A stretch of 64,000 bases of DNA from Xanthostigma xanthostigma (taxonomy: Eukaryota > Arthropoda > Insecta > Raphidioptera > Raphidiidae). A program made the position numbers and the translations under genes. Where the stretch lies: assembly GCA_963575645.1 (NCBI GenBank), contig OY754464.1, positions 30,581,501 through 30,645,500 of the forward strand. The letters are read 5' to 3'. The notes under the pieces were generated by a model. That model was not told the DNA's origin. It did not search any database and was given only the letters and a program-made list of their open reading frames with translations. Shown here piece by piece: positions 11,290 through 23,834 of the stretch (position 1 is the first letter of the stretch; each line of letters starts with the position of its first letter).

Positions 11290-11726
11290 ATTGTGCGACT
11301 AGTAAGAGAACGAGAAGATTCCATGAGCGTGAAATTTGCCGCACGAGCGTAGCGAGTGCGGTAACACGCGAGTGGAATATTCTCCTTTGATCAATGGTCG
11401 CACATAATACTTTATTTAACTAGCACGAGTAATATGTAATCGGGGCCCTGATAAAAGAAGGAAAAATAATAAATCACTTTATTGATTGACGTACCCACAG
11501 CCCTCGATGCACACAAGATGGCCCTGACTTTCGCTGAATTGCGATGCTGTTTTCATATATACAAATCGCTACCGCGTTCTTATTGGTCCAGAAACTATGC
11601 AGTAATAATTCATTACCGTACAGTTTCGGCTCGCTACCGCGTTCCTATTGGTCCAGAAACTATGCAGTAATACATTATCTCCCGAATTTTGCAGGGCCCC
11701 AAATTTATATATTACTCACGCGTGCT
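11290..11726 (+). mobile_element. Two-module MITE family M, copy A
   Basis: The inner module (11422-11726) has inverted ends AGCACGAGTAATATGTAA and, read inward, AGCACGCGTGAGTAATATA, plus GGGGCCCTG near both ends. It contains a duplicated ~60-bp segment, TATTGGTCCAGAAACTATGC. The outer module (11290-11421) starts TTGTGCGACTAGTAAGAG. Both modules recur inverted at 63323-63813, so they travel together. Confidence 0.7.
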
Positions 11727-12200
11727 GAATAAAGATATTAACAACACATTCGTATATAGATGATAAATATTTAGCGAAGATATTGCATCGAAAGAATGTT
11801 CGAAACTTGGAAACGTAGAGAGAAAAAGGAAATATGAAAATAGTAAATACATATGTATTATATTATTTTTCCCTTCACATCAAAGAAAAATAAAATCACA
11901 CGTTTTCACGAGTTTTTATTTTATCGCTTCAAAATGTTTACTGAACTAAACCAACATCATATTATGCACGTCGAGATACATATTATTTCTGTGGATATGA
12001 CCTTTTTATTAACGACGTGTGTAGTCATACAAAAACCTACTTTTATACACGTGATTCGAAGTTGAATAGAATACCCAACAAAATTACCGGGTGATGAGTA
12101 TTAGTTAAAAAAAAGTAACTGAATTCATAAAATCAATTGATGTCGGTCTTATGGACTGACCCAGGAGTAATCTACGTACGAGGCCTATCGTCTATAATAG
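11727..12200. other. No recognisable feature
   Basis: AT-rich sequence; a 70-codon open frame around 11853-12065 shows no family motif. Confidence 0.4.
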
Positions 12201-12600
12201 TAGGCGAGCCCAAGCGGGGATTTCAGTAGTTACTCGAGCGCGGCAGATCAACATAAAGGGCGATACCTTGTACCCTGTCGAGTACCTCCACCATATATAA
12301 ACCCTTTAGGATCAGAATCAGAATAGTAAAAAAAATCGATCGTTAGAAACACTCGAGCGCGTCAGATTAAGGTAAGGTGGCTTATTTACATGCTGAAAAG
12401 TGTACATTTCAATAATCTGACGATTTGAGCGTAACGTAAGGGAGTGGGAGGGTCACAAACTTGCAAAAAAAAAACGTCACCTTGAAATATTCGAGCGCGA
12501 TCGAATTTTTTTTTATATTGAAGGAAATAATTCAAGAATAACGGAAAAAATATAATCTGACGATTTCCACAAGCCGAAGAAGCACAAATCGCCAATAAAG
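12201..12600. repeat. Diverged repeat with CTCGAGCGCG boxes
   Basis: The box (A/T)CTCGAGCGCG, or a close variant, occurs at about 12233, 12351 and 12490 (TTCGAGCGCG), each followed by a CAGAT- or GATCG-type motif. AATCTGACGATTT also recurs near 12413 and 12553. This suggests old, diverged tandem units of roughly 120-140 bp. Family unknown. Confidence 0.4.
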
Positions 12601-13020
12601 TTTAGTGCGTGCAGCTGCAGTGCAGCATGTATTCCCCAGTCCGCGCCTCTCATTCCCTTTCACGTTTTCTCTATCTCTTACTCTCTCGCACGTCCTCACA
12701 CCAGAGTTGCGAACTTGGGGGTTTCCCCCCTAAATTTGTACTATAAAATAGCTGTTTGTAAAGTGATCCATGATGTACTAGTGCTGTATTGAAAAACAAA
12801 AGTTGTTTTTTTTTAATGTTAGTAACTGTAATAACACACTGGGATATATTCATTTAATAGATTTTTAGAAGTGAAGCTGCTGCTGGTCACACAAATGAAT
12901 TGTTAAAAAATTATCAAAATTTACTATGAAAAACTATTTCGTTACATGTAAAAAACACAGTATAATATCCGCGGAATGATTTTATGACTCGTGGGACTGT
13001 TAAAACCCGATAGCGTTAAG

Positions 13021-13125
13021 GTAGGTTTACACGAGACGTGAGCCACGAGCGTATTTCACGATCGCGTAAGTTGTGACTCACGAGCGTGGTTTCAAAAAGC
13101 GTCTCACGAATCGTGTTTACACGTT
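13021..13125. repeat. Short inverted repeat with CACGAG/CTCACG motifs
   Basis: GTTTACACGAGACGTGAG pairs imperfectly with CTCACGAATCGTGTTTACAC about 70 bp downstream, and ACTCACGAGCG-like motifs repeat inside. The structure resembles the end of a small DNA transposon, but no element boundary could be closed. Confidence 0.4.
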
Positions 13126-13296
13126 AACATGATTTAAGATTTTAGTTAGATGGAGTCGTTAGTGACGGAAGCATGTTCTATTTTGTCTGGTGTGCTGGCT
13201 CAACAATTGAAACAACGATTAAAGTTTTTACATAATTTCACACGCACGTCAGTAGTAAAAGATCGCGCTCATTTGTCAAGCAGAAACCTACACAGC

Positions 13297-13590
13297 CAGC
13301 ACCGAACTCTAGACCAGCACAAATCAATAAGTTTCGTAATGTGCGTTAGACATTTTGCAGTTTTCAAGTAGTTTTATAAGCAAATTAATTATTGAAAATG
13401 ACACATCACAGGCGCTTTAGATCGGTCCAGCACCTCTAAATAGAAATTGCAGGCGTACGACTGACGGTCGTTACTGGCTGCTGGCTGCATGTGCTGATTT
13501 AATGTGCGCAGCTCCGTTAAATAATATAGGTACCTTCACGAACAGGCTTTTTTGCTATGCTGGTCGTGCAGGTTCATGCTTGACAAGTGT
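13297..13590 (+). repeat. Dispersed repeat X, copy 1
   Basis: Shared blocks with 39112-39416 (same orientation) are CAGTTTTCAAGTAGTTT, CGACTGACGGTC, CGTTAAATA and CACGAA...GCTTTTTTGCT...CAGGTTCATGCT. A third, inverted copy is at 30113-30310. TAGACCAGCACAA near the start resembles ends of Harbinger-type MITEs, but true termini are not resolved. Confidence 0.65.
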
Positions 13591-13708
13591 GCGCGGTCTT
13601 TAAACTTTATTTCACTCTAGATATTCTTTTCTACTCGTTGTGCCTTGTTTCACATATCAATGTAGCCCCTTAAATTGAAATTATATTTTTACCCACGACG
13701 GAACGGAG

Positions 13709-14098
13709 CAGGTATTGTTTTGGAAAAACCCACGACGGATGCATAGGTTGTCATAGAAAAAGGATTAAATAAAATATTAAAATCCCTCGAAGAAGTAATA
13801 GTAACCAAAGAAAATCTGTCGGGGGCTGCCGTTCACTGCCCTGAAATGAACTAAAATATTGCAATTTTAGAATAGGTACCTATATGGCTGATTGAAATCA
13901 CGTTGCGTACGTAAATATTTGTAGTCTCCCATTGATATTTTCCTATTCTTCATTCAGGGCAGCGAATGGCAGCCCCCGACGGATTTTCTTTGGCTATACT
14001 TACCTCTTTAAAGTCGGGGGATTTTAAAATTGTATTTAATCCTTTCTCTATGACAACGTTTACATCCGTCGTGGATTTTTTCAAAACTTTCAATTTTG
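13709..14098 (+). mobile_element. Fold-back MITE family B, copy 1
   Basis: The inverted arms begin with CCCACGACGGATG and continue through AAAGGATTAAATAAAAT, CCAAAGAAAATC and GTCGGGGGCTGCC to CTGCCCTGAA. The reverse arm ends CATCCGTCGTGGATTTTTTC. The arms are ~140-150 bp around a ~100-bp centre. Copy 2, in the same orientation, is at 40395-40776. In both places this element follows repeat X. Confidence 0.8.
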
Positions 14099-14127
14099 TT
14101 TCATATTTTGTATTTGAAAAAGGTAAA

Positions 14128-14252
14128 CTAAGATAAGATAAGATAAAATTTATTGGATGAAATTAAACATATTATATGTACAGAAAAATAAAATAATTTC
14201 CTAGGCAGCGTTCCCAATACCTGCTGCTTGATTAAACAAAAACACAAGAATA
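14128..14252 (-). repeat. Non-LTR retrotransposon 3' end (minus strand)
   Basis: Read on the minus strand, the sequence passes through CCAATAAATTTTATC and ends in (TTATC)n, seen on the plus strand as (GATAA)n at about 14132-14150. A poly(A)-type signal followed by a simple-repeat tail is how many insect Jockey/CR1-like elements end. Only about 120 bp remains before the TTAA element. Confidence 0.5.
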
Positions 14253-14256
14253 TTAA

Positions 14257-14978
14257 GGGGTTAGGTGGGTTTCAAAATTTCAAAAAATCGATTTTTTTTT
14301 TTTTTGGTTATCTTATAATTCAATATGTTTAGAATATTCTCTTAAAGTTTTAAAACGATCTGTTTAATATTCTAAGAGATATAGCCTTCGGATGTTCTAC
14401 CCTTCAGGCTATGTTATTTGAATGTAAATCTTTAATCGCGTTTTTCTCGAAACTACGTTTTTGAAATCGGTGGTTACGATTTCTCGAAAAATTATGAACC
14501 GATCTCTTTGAAATTTTGCACCCTTCTTCAAAATAACATTATCTCGTGCTTGAACGAAGGATTTTTTTTTCTATTTTAAGTGATTTTTCAAGGCCATGAA
14601 GGGTGCAAATTTTACTCAAAAAAAGGGTTTTTTTGTTCTCAACGCCGCCAAAACTGCAATTTTATTTATTTATTTTTTTCCTTCGTCCAAGCACAAGCTT
14701 TAAGCATCTACTAACAGAAAATTTTTGGTTTTTGCATTTCCGATGAATCTGTCATGAGTTATCCTGACCACGCCGATAGAACTTTTTTTTGAGGGGTCAC
14801 AGGAAACGACGTGCCCACGCCTTAATTTTCAATATTTTTTAATGAAAATTTCACAAACTACTTATGAAATATATACCTTTTATATGGTAAATTGATGGAA
14901 TGAAATATTTTGTTGGTTAAATAAAAAAAAATTCGTAAAAATGTACCTGTTTTGAGCCTTTGAAACCCACCTAACCCC
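14257..14978. mobile_element. TTAA-flanked DNA transposon, non-autonomous
   Basis: The termini GGGGTTAGGTGGGTTTCAAA and their exact inverse (TTTGAAACCCACCTAACCCC) are flanked on both sides by TTAA (14253-14256 and 14979-14982). A duplicated TTAA is the target-site signature of piggyBac and of Sola2-type elements; the G-run start does not settle which. The 722-bp interior is AT-rich and encodes nothing recognisable. ACGATTTCTCGAAAAATTAT-type and GAAGGGTGCAAATTT motifs are spread inside. Confidence 0.85.
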
Positions 14979-14982
14979 TTAA

Positions 14983-15815
14983 TACAGAACCAACAAAAGT
15001 GTTTGAATTGGGAAAAATTAAAATAAAAAACCCGAACTAATTAACGCATGTTGACATTTTTAAATAAGGTGAACTTTAATAAAATGAAAATATGACAAAT
15101 TTTGTCTTATTGATTTTCTTTTTAGACGAGTGGACCATTCATTCTTTCAATTTGTACGTGTAAATATAGGTATTAGACTTTATTATATAAAAGAAAATTA
15201 CTAGAAAATAATAACATCTGAAACAGTTTAACTTTGAAAGACTGCAAATGTTAAAAATATTCGGTAGATATAAGAGTTGGTTGTAGGTATTGATCGCTGA
15301 GCATGTGCAAACATTTATTTTACTTTACAAATTCTAATACCTATAACTTTATTTATGAAATAAAAGTCAAAGATAACAATAAATAATAATAAACCAAAAC
15401 GATTAATGTTTTGTAGATGCTTAATAAACAGAGATAAAATATTCAGAAGTTCATGACTTTTGACAGCAATTTTTTGACAAAGTATATGAATCACGTTATA
15501 AATATCATTAAACGATAAATATATTCTAAATAATAAAAGTCGAGATAAATGAAGATAACAAATATTTCGTTACATTACAAATTATGTTAATTTATTTGTA
15601 AACATAGAAAATCTCTTTAATATTCGAAATTTGTTTCGTATTAAAAAATATTTGTCGATGTCGTTAGTAACAATTATGTGTTGGTACATACACGTAGGAA
15701 AATAATTTCTTGTTTATAATGTGTTCAGTTCTACTTTTTTTAGTTTCATTTTTTCCCTTTTCAGTAACTTTTCAATATATTATGATATTTACCGACTTCT
15801 TTCTTGATATTTGAT
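14983..15815. other. No recognisable feature
   Basis: AT-rich sequence without a supportable feature on either strand. Confidence 0.4.
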
Positions 15816-15819
15816 TTCT

Positions 15820-15960
15820 ATACTAAAGAAAAGAAACTACTGAACCGATTTCGATGGTTCTTTCACTGTGACCTAAGTTGAAAATTGCCTAATTTAACGC
15901 TAGGAGAATCGGTTCAGTAGTTTTGGAGACATACTGCTATAAACAAACATTATTCGCGAA
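15820..15960 (+). repeat. RTE-like 3' fragment
   Basis: AACTACTGAACCGATTTCGA, TCTTTCACTGTGACCTAAG and the reversed motif GAATCGGTTCAGTAGTTTTG belong to the CTGAACCGATTT family of insect RTE 3' regions. Two opposed copies of the core motif frame the fragment. No coding sequence remains. Confidence 0.5.
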
Positions 15961-16329
15961 ACTTGAAATATTTGCAAGGAAAATCACCCAGCTAACATAT
16001 TTATTAAAATATTATGTATTTCTATAACAATATTATAGGTACCTATACAATATATGTACTGAATTGAAGTCGGTGTGTACTTATACGTAACTTGAATGTT
16101 TCTAATCGCAAAAGTTGTATTTTAGAAATTTAAACTCTTCTCTAATTTGATTCTATGAAGCAATTGAGTTACCTGTGAACATATTAAGCAGCATAGGTAA
16201 TTTGTTATGCGAACATATTAAATTACGAACAACAAAAATATAGGTACCTACATGTATTTTAAAAATACGTATTCATGAAAAAGGCATCACATGTGAAATT
16301 TTCTGTTATATTACTTACATAATATACAT

Positions 16330-16600
16330 CAGGGGCGGGCAAATCTTTTGATCGCCGGGCCACATAACTGCTGAAAATTTGACCGCAGGCCAAAAATTTG
16401 AGAAGCAAAACAAAAGGTCCTCATATTCTATTTCCGCATTTGAAGGGCAAAAAAAAGGTCCTCACATTCAATTTCCGCATTAAGCTCATTTTTTCGTCTG
16501 TTCTTGGCCCTTGCTATTTCTTTACTATTTTTCTAAAATTTATAAAATGCTTCGCGGGCCGGACAAAATTGTGCTGCGGGCCGCCATTTGCCCAGGCCTG
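16330..16600 (+). mobile_element. hAT MITE family H1, copy 1, with perfect 8-bp TSD
   Basis: The 271-bp element has ends CAGGGGCGGGCAAAT and, read inward from the other side, CAGGCCTGGGCAAAT. It is flanked by the exact 8-bp duplication ATATACAT (16322-16329 and 16601-16608). CAGGG ends plus an 8-bp duplication define the hAT superfamily. No transposase is present. A second copy lies inverted at 40829-41123 with a different perfect duplication, proving independent insertions. Confidence 0.93.
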
Positions 16601-16608
16601 ATATACAT

Positions 16609-19600
16609 AGTATATATTGAGAATGTCACTTTATATGTTTGCTTTATATACAGATATAAAATGAGTTCAAAGATACGGTAATCTTATATGAACAAGATAT
16701 ATCGAAGCGCAGTTGGTAGCTAAACATACATTTGTGCTAACGGGGTGACTAGAAAAATTTACACTAATTTTGTAGCTCCTAACACCTATGCCATCGTGAC
16801 TGTCTGTTTTTTTTTATGTTTCCACCCCGGATATTAAAAAAGTGAAGTTTTATTGAAGTCATTAAAATATCTTTACAAAACGTTTAATTAATTTTTTTTA
16901 GAAATTAGCCTCTATGCAATGAGGTGTAATGATTTAAACTGATGGTACTGGCCTTCGGGGAAAACCATAAAATATACATTACTTATCAACAATTTTAGAT
17001 CTGCAAGGCACGTTTGATAGTAATGCAGAAGCATGACTATTACGATGCAGAATGTAGTTCACTTATTGGAGAGACCTTTTTCTACCACCCGACGTGCAGC
17101 AGTCGGGAACTGGTTTAAGGGTGTACTGTGTAGGGTGTGATATATAAAGAGGGTTCCCTTTGTAAAGAACTTTCTGCAACTCCGTCTTATCTCACATTCC
17201 ATCCCCGACTCCTTGCGTTCGTACCTCGTCAATTTATATCTGGGGCTACTTTATTTCGTCGCGTAACTGAAGAGGCAAGTCGATTGCTCTGTAGTTACAT
17301 ATTATATTACAAAGGTTGTCATCCAACTCCACGATTACCAGTTTGCATTTTTTTCATCCAAAATACACAAATTCTGAGCATTTTTGTTGAGTTTACTATC
17401 CACATAAATTTTAAAATATCCTAATGCAGATAATGACGGATTTGTTTAGAATTCAAACTAATTTAGGAACTGTTCAGAACCGGATGATGAATTTCTTATG
17501 AGATAGAATTATTGAGTCTAAAATTCTGGACGTACTTAAAAAAGGTCTAATGACTTGGCGTTCAGGATTTTATGTGGCCTGACGTCATATCCTAAAGGTT
17601 TTCTTTATGTATAAATTTATTATTTGAATGATATGAAACTATTTCTATTTTATGATTAAATTAAGATGAATTAGGTATCTGTAGAAAATTATTATGCGCA
17701 TCTTTTGCCGTGCTATCTTTTTGACGTAAAAGTAATTATTATTGTAGCTAAGTTGTTTCTGAAAATCTAAGAGAAAAATTGATGAACACAAAAAAGAACA
17801 CAATAACAACTCTTTTGTTTCAACAACGACGCAATCGGTAGAGTTGAAATTTCGTATTATAAATACAAAACTGCGTCAAGTAAGTATTTTTTAAAAACAT
17901 TAATTTCGTGTTTTGAATGGAATATCTTCTTTCTTGTTCAGTGTTGGTTTGCTTGTAATTTACAAGAAAATATTTGTCATACATTAATTGCATGTTCTCA
18001 TGAATAATGACTTGAAATTCTATATATTATAGGTGTACATCGGTATAATGACTAGTGATTTACTACTATTTGACCGGGCGGTAAATCTTTATAAACTGTT
18101 AATGCTTACTAGGTGGTCTCCAGCAGGTCTCCAATCTCCGCTGAACACAATAAAACTGGCCGCAGCTGACATCCACTCCGGATATCATTTAAATTTCATC
18201 TAGGTACTATTACGTACTACAACATCGTATCTGTGCATGCCTTTTTCAAGTAAAACTTTCAGAATTATTTCTTTATTATCTACATTATCAGTGCATGCAG
18301 TCTATTCTGCTTGTCACTTCTTTTCTCAAAATGTTTAGCATTTGCAGTTCTTTGGGAGTTCAATAATTTCAAACATTTCCTCGTTTTTACACCACTAGTG
18401 ATTAAGAAAAAAATAATTAAGTAATTCTTTATATAAATCTTTAAAAATTCAAATACAAGTGTTGGTAACATGCTGACAGTATTTTTTTTGATGAAAAATT
18501 TAATCAATTATTTTTTCGTTGACTTTTAATTTTATCCTTAGAAGAGTTGAACTAGTGTGTTGCAAATTTGGCTATGTTTCATTACAGTCAACACTATAAT
18601 AAAAATAAAAAACATCCTTATATCAGCGCACCAAAAAGTAGCGAACGAATTGATTTATGTTCTATAAGCATGGGGCACTCGATGAATTAAATGAAATATA
18701 GGTACAGCGAGTCCTCCACGCTTGTAAATTTTATAGAAGAGTTTTTAATGCACTGATATTGGCATTTTTTTAAATACATATTCATAGTTTCAAACTTTTA
18801 GTCATTTTAATTATCATATTATGTTTAAATTTTGAACGACTAATGACGCGTTTCGCCACCATCAGCCCTGTCACTTCCACCACGTGCTTTTTATATCAAT
18901 TTTTTAACTTGTTATATAAATATTAAAGCAAAATTATCAGACTATTGTATCGTCATAGAAATTCAAAACTACATACGACTGCCAAGTTTTACGTCAATTG
19001 AATATTTGAAAGAGGGTTAAAATCGAGTTGAAAGATGTTTTATACGTACCTACAACGTACAATATACAAACGAAGCTAATGTAAGCATATATAGTAAAAA
19101 TATACCCCCTAGTAAGATTTATACATCATTGAAAATACTACCTATATAAATATTAAATATGGTATAAAATTAAATGTTCAAAAGTATAATTAAATTATAA
19201 GATGATTTTAAAGATTTTTGACAATTTTTGTGGATTTTAATGCTAGAATACATGTTTTTTCTAATCCACCAAAGAAGTCAATCAGTCATAATGACGACTT
19301 TGTAATATATACATGACTAGTCGCAATCTTTTGATAGTATAATTACTATTTGATTTCTATGAAATTCGATCATTCCGCTGATACTTTAGCACTATCTATG
19401 TTATTATGCTATTATTTGATCTGTTTTTTTTTTTCATTTTAATCGGCTATAGGAGCGAAGAAACCCTTGTAATGATGAAAACCATCTCAATCAGGTTTTC
19501 TATGTAGATGTTTCGTTAACCTAACTAATTATCGAAAAAGCGAGTTTATAAAACCGTTTCTTGTGCACATTATTTGACATTCAGCTTTATGATATTCAAA

Positions 19601-22600
19601 TACATAAATTGAGTAGTTGTCTTTCGTTTCTGCTTAGTCATGTAAAGTATCCTTGCATTAATAATAATGAGTGTAAGTCTGAGTGATTATTAAAACAACA
19701 AAAGGCTACATAAACGAGGCTATTTTTCTATATAAATTGAAATAAGCAAATTGAATCCGTTTGTTCAACATCTTCCTTTTTTAGGACCTTCACTTAACAG
19801 TGGTTCCAGGTCTTCAGCGGTCTTAATCCGGCCCTGAGCATTACAATTTAATGGGTAATCGAGTGGAAAATAATATTCAAACTAGTAAAAATGTTATTTT
19901 AAACAGCTAAAAAGATAACTATAATTATTATCATTTTTTGTTTAGGAACTCATCCGATAGCTATGTAATGTTTTAAATCTACCCACACGAAAATACCCGT
20001 GGATTAAACGGGATGTTACGTTTTACTTGCGGTTTTAGAACACATTGCATCGTACAAAAGTAATTTAACAAAGAAAAAACATATGTGTTTCATCTATACC
20101 TATACACTCAATTTGAAATAAGCTATTTATCTTCATTCATTGAAATATAGCCATATAAATGATTATTATCATTAAAATGAAAACACATGCATTATATTTG
20201 GATATTATAAAATATATAAAATTACCAGCAAACTAATGAAATATGCATGAACGTAGTTCATATTTTTTATACAATTCAATAAATATTGGATACGTTCATA
20301 ATTGGTGAAATGCACATAATATGGCATACTTTATATACAAGGTGTAAGAAGATTTTTAGATAAATAAAGCATTTATTCAGAAAGGATTGGTGTTAGATAC
20401 CTATATTTTTAATTTGCTCAATGTAGGTATAATAATTTACTTAAAAAAATATGTTCAGAATTAGACATTTTCTTATAGAAATTCGAATAATAAATTACGC
20501 GAAAAAAACGGAAAAACAGTTCTATTAATTATTATTGTAGGTTAATATCTGTCCATAAAAATAAACAAAATAAACACTTTTAAAATATTGTCTGAACTTT
20601 TGCTTGTTCTATGTTTAGTTTAAAGTTTATAGACATGACAAGTGACCAAGGAAGAAATTAAAAACAGGTCTCGTTTGCTACTTGACGGGTTTTTATTTGT
20701 TCCACGTGAATCCGGCATAGAATTCACAATTAAAAGAAATGAAGTCACCCAATAAGTTAAAAAAACTGTTATATAAATTTTGATGTGTCTTTAATAGAAG
20801 GGTATGCATCTAGTACGTACTTAATTATATAATTACGGTGTGTGAAATTGTGGAAAAAACGAGAGTCAGCGAGTTTCAACTGTCACACAGTTTGTAACAT
20901 AATTACACACGAGATAATGTGTCCCATTTTAAACGAGCCGTCCTTATATCTCAGACTTTTGAAGGTGTGGGAGAAACAGTACTGAATAAAACCTGCTTAC
21001 TATCGAAGGATAATGTAGTGGCCGAACATGTCACAGATGACGGCACAGTCAAGATAACAACCACAACTTTGTTTCTTTTAATGAAAACCCACATTTTTTA
21101 TTGACTCATCAAAAATATTGAAAACTAAAAATGAAGTGTTAACCGCAGGTATTTTATAGGAGGCACGTGCCAAAAATGTATCTCAAACGTAATCATATTA
21201 TGACTCGTGTGACTGTTAACGTTTTTCCATAATATCACCACTCAAAACATAATAATCCCCATTAAGTTCTAGAAATCTAAAGTACTATTATAGTAAAATA
21301 TATAGGCACATTTTATCATATTTACAAAAGAATGTACAAGAAAATAAAGTGTCTACTTTTTGTTGTGCACTCAGTATAGAATTGCGTATGTATTATGTGT
21401 ACATTGTATAGTATCAATGGATGCTTTCATGAACTATTAATTTTATTTTACTTTATATGTATAACAATAATTGCCGTTGCCTGTGGCGACAACATTTGGC
21501 AAGTAATAAAATAACTCGTAACACAAAACTGTGCACAGTTTTACATGAATAACACAACCCATTTGAACATTTCTTTTTAATTACAAGTTAACTAATCAGC
21601 TTTATTTGTTGCATGGCCTCCACGTTCTGAAGAGAAATCGTTGGTGAATCCTCCCCCTGTCCAACCCTTCTATTTTTGCCTTTTGTTCATCTCATTTAGC
21701 TGTCAGACCTTCCACGTTGGGAGAGCCGGGCTATTAGAGACTGGAGATATGATCTACGTTATATTCTATTGAATATAGGTATTATAAATGAGATTCTCGC
21801 GCGTTAGAAGTAAAATTTCTTAGGTTGTATAGCATTTGTTGACGATTTCATTATTTCAAGATTAGGAAATGGTTATATGGAATTTGTTACCGTGGCTAGA
21901 GAAAATGCTAGATATGTGATAAGTGCGCATGACTCTTTGACAGAGAGAGTAGAAACGATTCTCCTACTCTTTCCTCTCAACTGCCGGTTGAAGCCAGAGA
22001 AAGGGATGCGTTTCATTTTTCGTCTGATTCAGGCCAATTTGTTCTACTGTGCCTAAAGAAGTTTCACTTGTGAATTTATGAAAAAAAATTGTATATTCTT
22101 ATAGTTACGTATAATTTATTTACAAAAAAAAAACTATATCTTCTTTTTGTTTTATTTAATTTTTCGTCTGTGTGTTGCCCTAATCTAGTTTCCTTAATAA
22201 TATAGTTAATAGTAGGACTCATCAATGTCCATTTTTTCTCGACTTGGTCTCGTCTCGCTAAGATAAATCGTCTTTTTAATTTATTTCAGAAGCTGTCATT
22301 ATTTTTGAACCCCTCTTCCCCCTTATAACATATCGTAACATTTGAAATAAAAGTTTATTTTTATTTTCTGTTTGTTTTTGCTCTTGCTTTTCCAAACTAT
22401 CAGCAGCATAGTGACAAAGATGTAGTTCCGAAATCGATTCAGAACGAGGTCCAACACGTCTGTAACGCGCGCTTTATTCGTAAGGGATAAAAAATTCTAA
22501 AAGGTAAAGGGCACTTCCGCAGGTTAATTTGTTTCAATGAATTGAAGCGTAAATTAATTGAAATCAAGCATGTAAATAGTTGTTAATTAAACAAAATAGA

Positions 22601-22796
22601 AACTATGTTAACATGAAATTTTATTCTGTTAAAATTTCACGAATTGAATTATGTACTTTGCGAAATAACAACCTAAAAATACGGAATTTTATTACACTAT
22701 ACCCTCAAATTAACTGTGCGTTTGCGAACATATTATATGTATGGGAACACATCCTTAAAATGATCTCAGAAATCGCATTGTCCTAATCCCCTTATC
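16609..22796. other. 6.2 kb AT-rich stretch without recognisable genes
   Basis: I found no transposase, reverse transcriptase, structural RNA or host exon here. Open frames of 60-95 codons (for example 17137-17424 plus, 18280-18507 minus, 20919-21104 plus) have no recognisable domain and no consistent coding bias. Cytosine-rich patches at about 21640-21740 and 22300-22320 differ from the surroundings but carry no identifiable motif. Small exons of a spliced gene cannot be excluded by eye. Confidence 0.4.
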
Positions 22797-23549
22797 GGGT
22801 CCAGTTCGATAACACTATGCACCCAAATTTTGAAATTTTTTTTTAAGTCATAGAAAACGCTAAATTTTGACGTTCAAAAAAAAAACTTTGCGGATTATTC
22901 ACAAATTTCCTCAAAAATACGTGAAAAAAATGGAACTACTTTTCGTCTTTCACTGTCATTTTTTGAATCAAACCAATCAAAAATCACAAATACACGTCAT
23001 AGCAACTGGTGTAGAATTATTGTATAACTATCTCACTTTGTATGCAGCTTTCGATTGTGTTATGGAAGCAGGGTCGTATTTAGATTCGCATACCCGTTTA
23101 TCGTTCACCCCGGAATTGTTTTTTTAAAAACTCCACATTTGCCCCTTCCCGTTTCACTGCGAGACAATTCGCATACCCCTTTATCAAAAAAAGCGGTGGT
23201 TTTCAATCTTCATGAAAATGTGAGTTTTAAATTTAAAATTCGTTTTATAAATTAAAATTTCCAAATACGACTGCCCTGAACGTTCAATTGTATTTCATTC
23301 CAACCAATTGATATCTCTATCTTTGTTTATCATAGATACAGGTATATATAACTTTCTCTTTTCTTATCACTATATAAGACAAGAAAGCGATCGCTATAGT
23401 AAATAATATACTCTAAATCAACTTACTATACCATATTTAATTTTTTTAAATTAATTTATAAAAATTAATTTTCCGCACTTAAAACGACCAATAACGCTGT
23501 TATATGCTATATAAAACAATAATTGTGAATTTCCAGTGGATATTTTGCA
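22797..23549 (+). repeat. Dispersed repeat R, copy 1 (interrupted)
   Basis: Starts GGGTCCAGTTCGATAAC and shares GAAAACGCTAAATTTTGACG, CACGTCATAGCAACTG and TATCTCACTTTGTAT with 42565-42940, in the same orientation. The last part, TTTTCCGCACTTAAAACG to CAGTGGATATTTTGCA, also matches. About 400 bp between these blocks is absent from copy 2, including a candidate nested element at 23069-23278. Confidence 0.75.
23069..23278. mobile_element. Possible nested hAT-like MITE
   Basis: Ends CAGGGTCGTATTTAGATTC and, read inward, CAGGGCAGTCGTATTTGG resemble short hAT termini. The segment lies within the part of repeat R missing from copy 2. No 8-bp duplication was found, so this stays tentative. Confidence 0.4.
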
Positions 23550-23834
23550 TAGCAAGTTATCGTAGTCTTACCATTATTGTCATTAATAATCATAAATTGG
23601 TAATATATAGTACATATGAATGATCTAACACACAATAACCTATTCAGAATGAGACTTACCATTTTTTTTATTTCTCAATTGGCGCCAGTGCCACGTAAGA
23701 TATGTGTTAAACGTCGTGTTTACTGTTTAGTCATTTCTCATTTAACCATCTATACCTATACTCGTATTATACAAATAAATAAAATTGAAGTGTTCGTTTG
23801 TAATGTCAAACTAACAGCGTTTTCCAAATGTTCT

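Noticed and set aside
17137..17424. 95-codon frame as a host gene
   Set aside because: No domain, no upstream or downstream exon evidence, and ordinary composition for the region.
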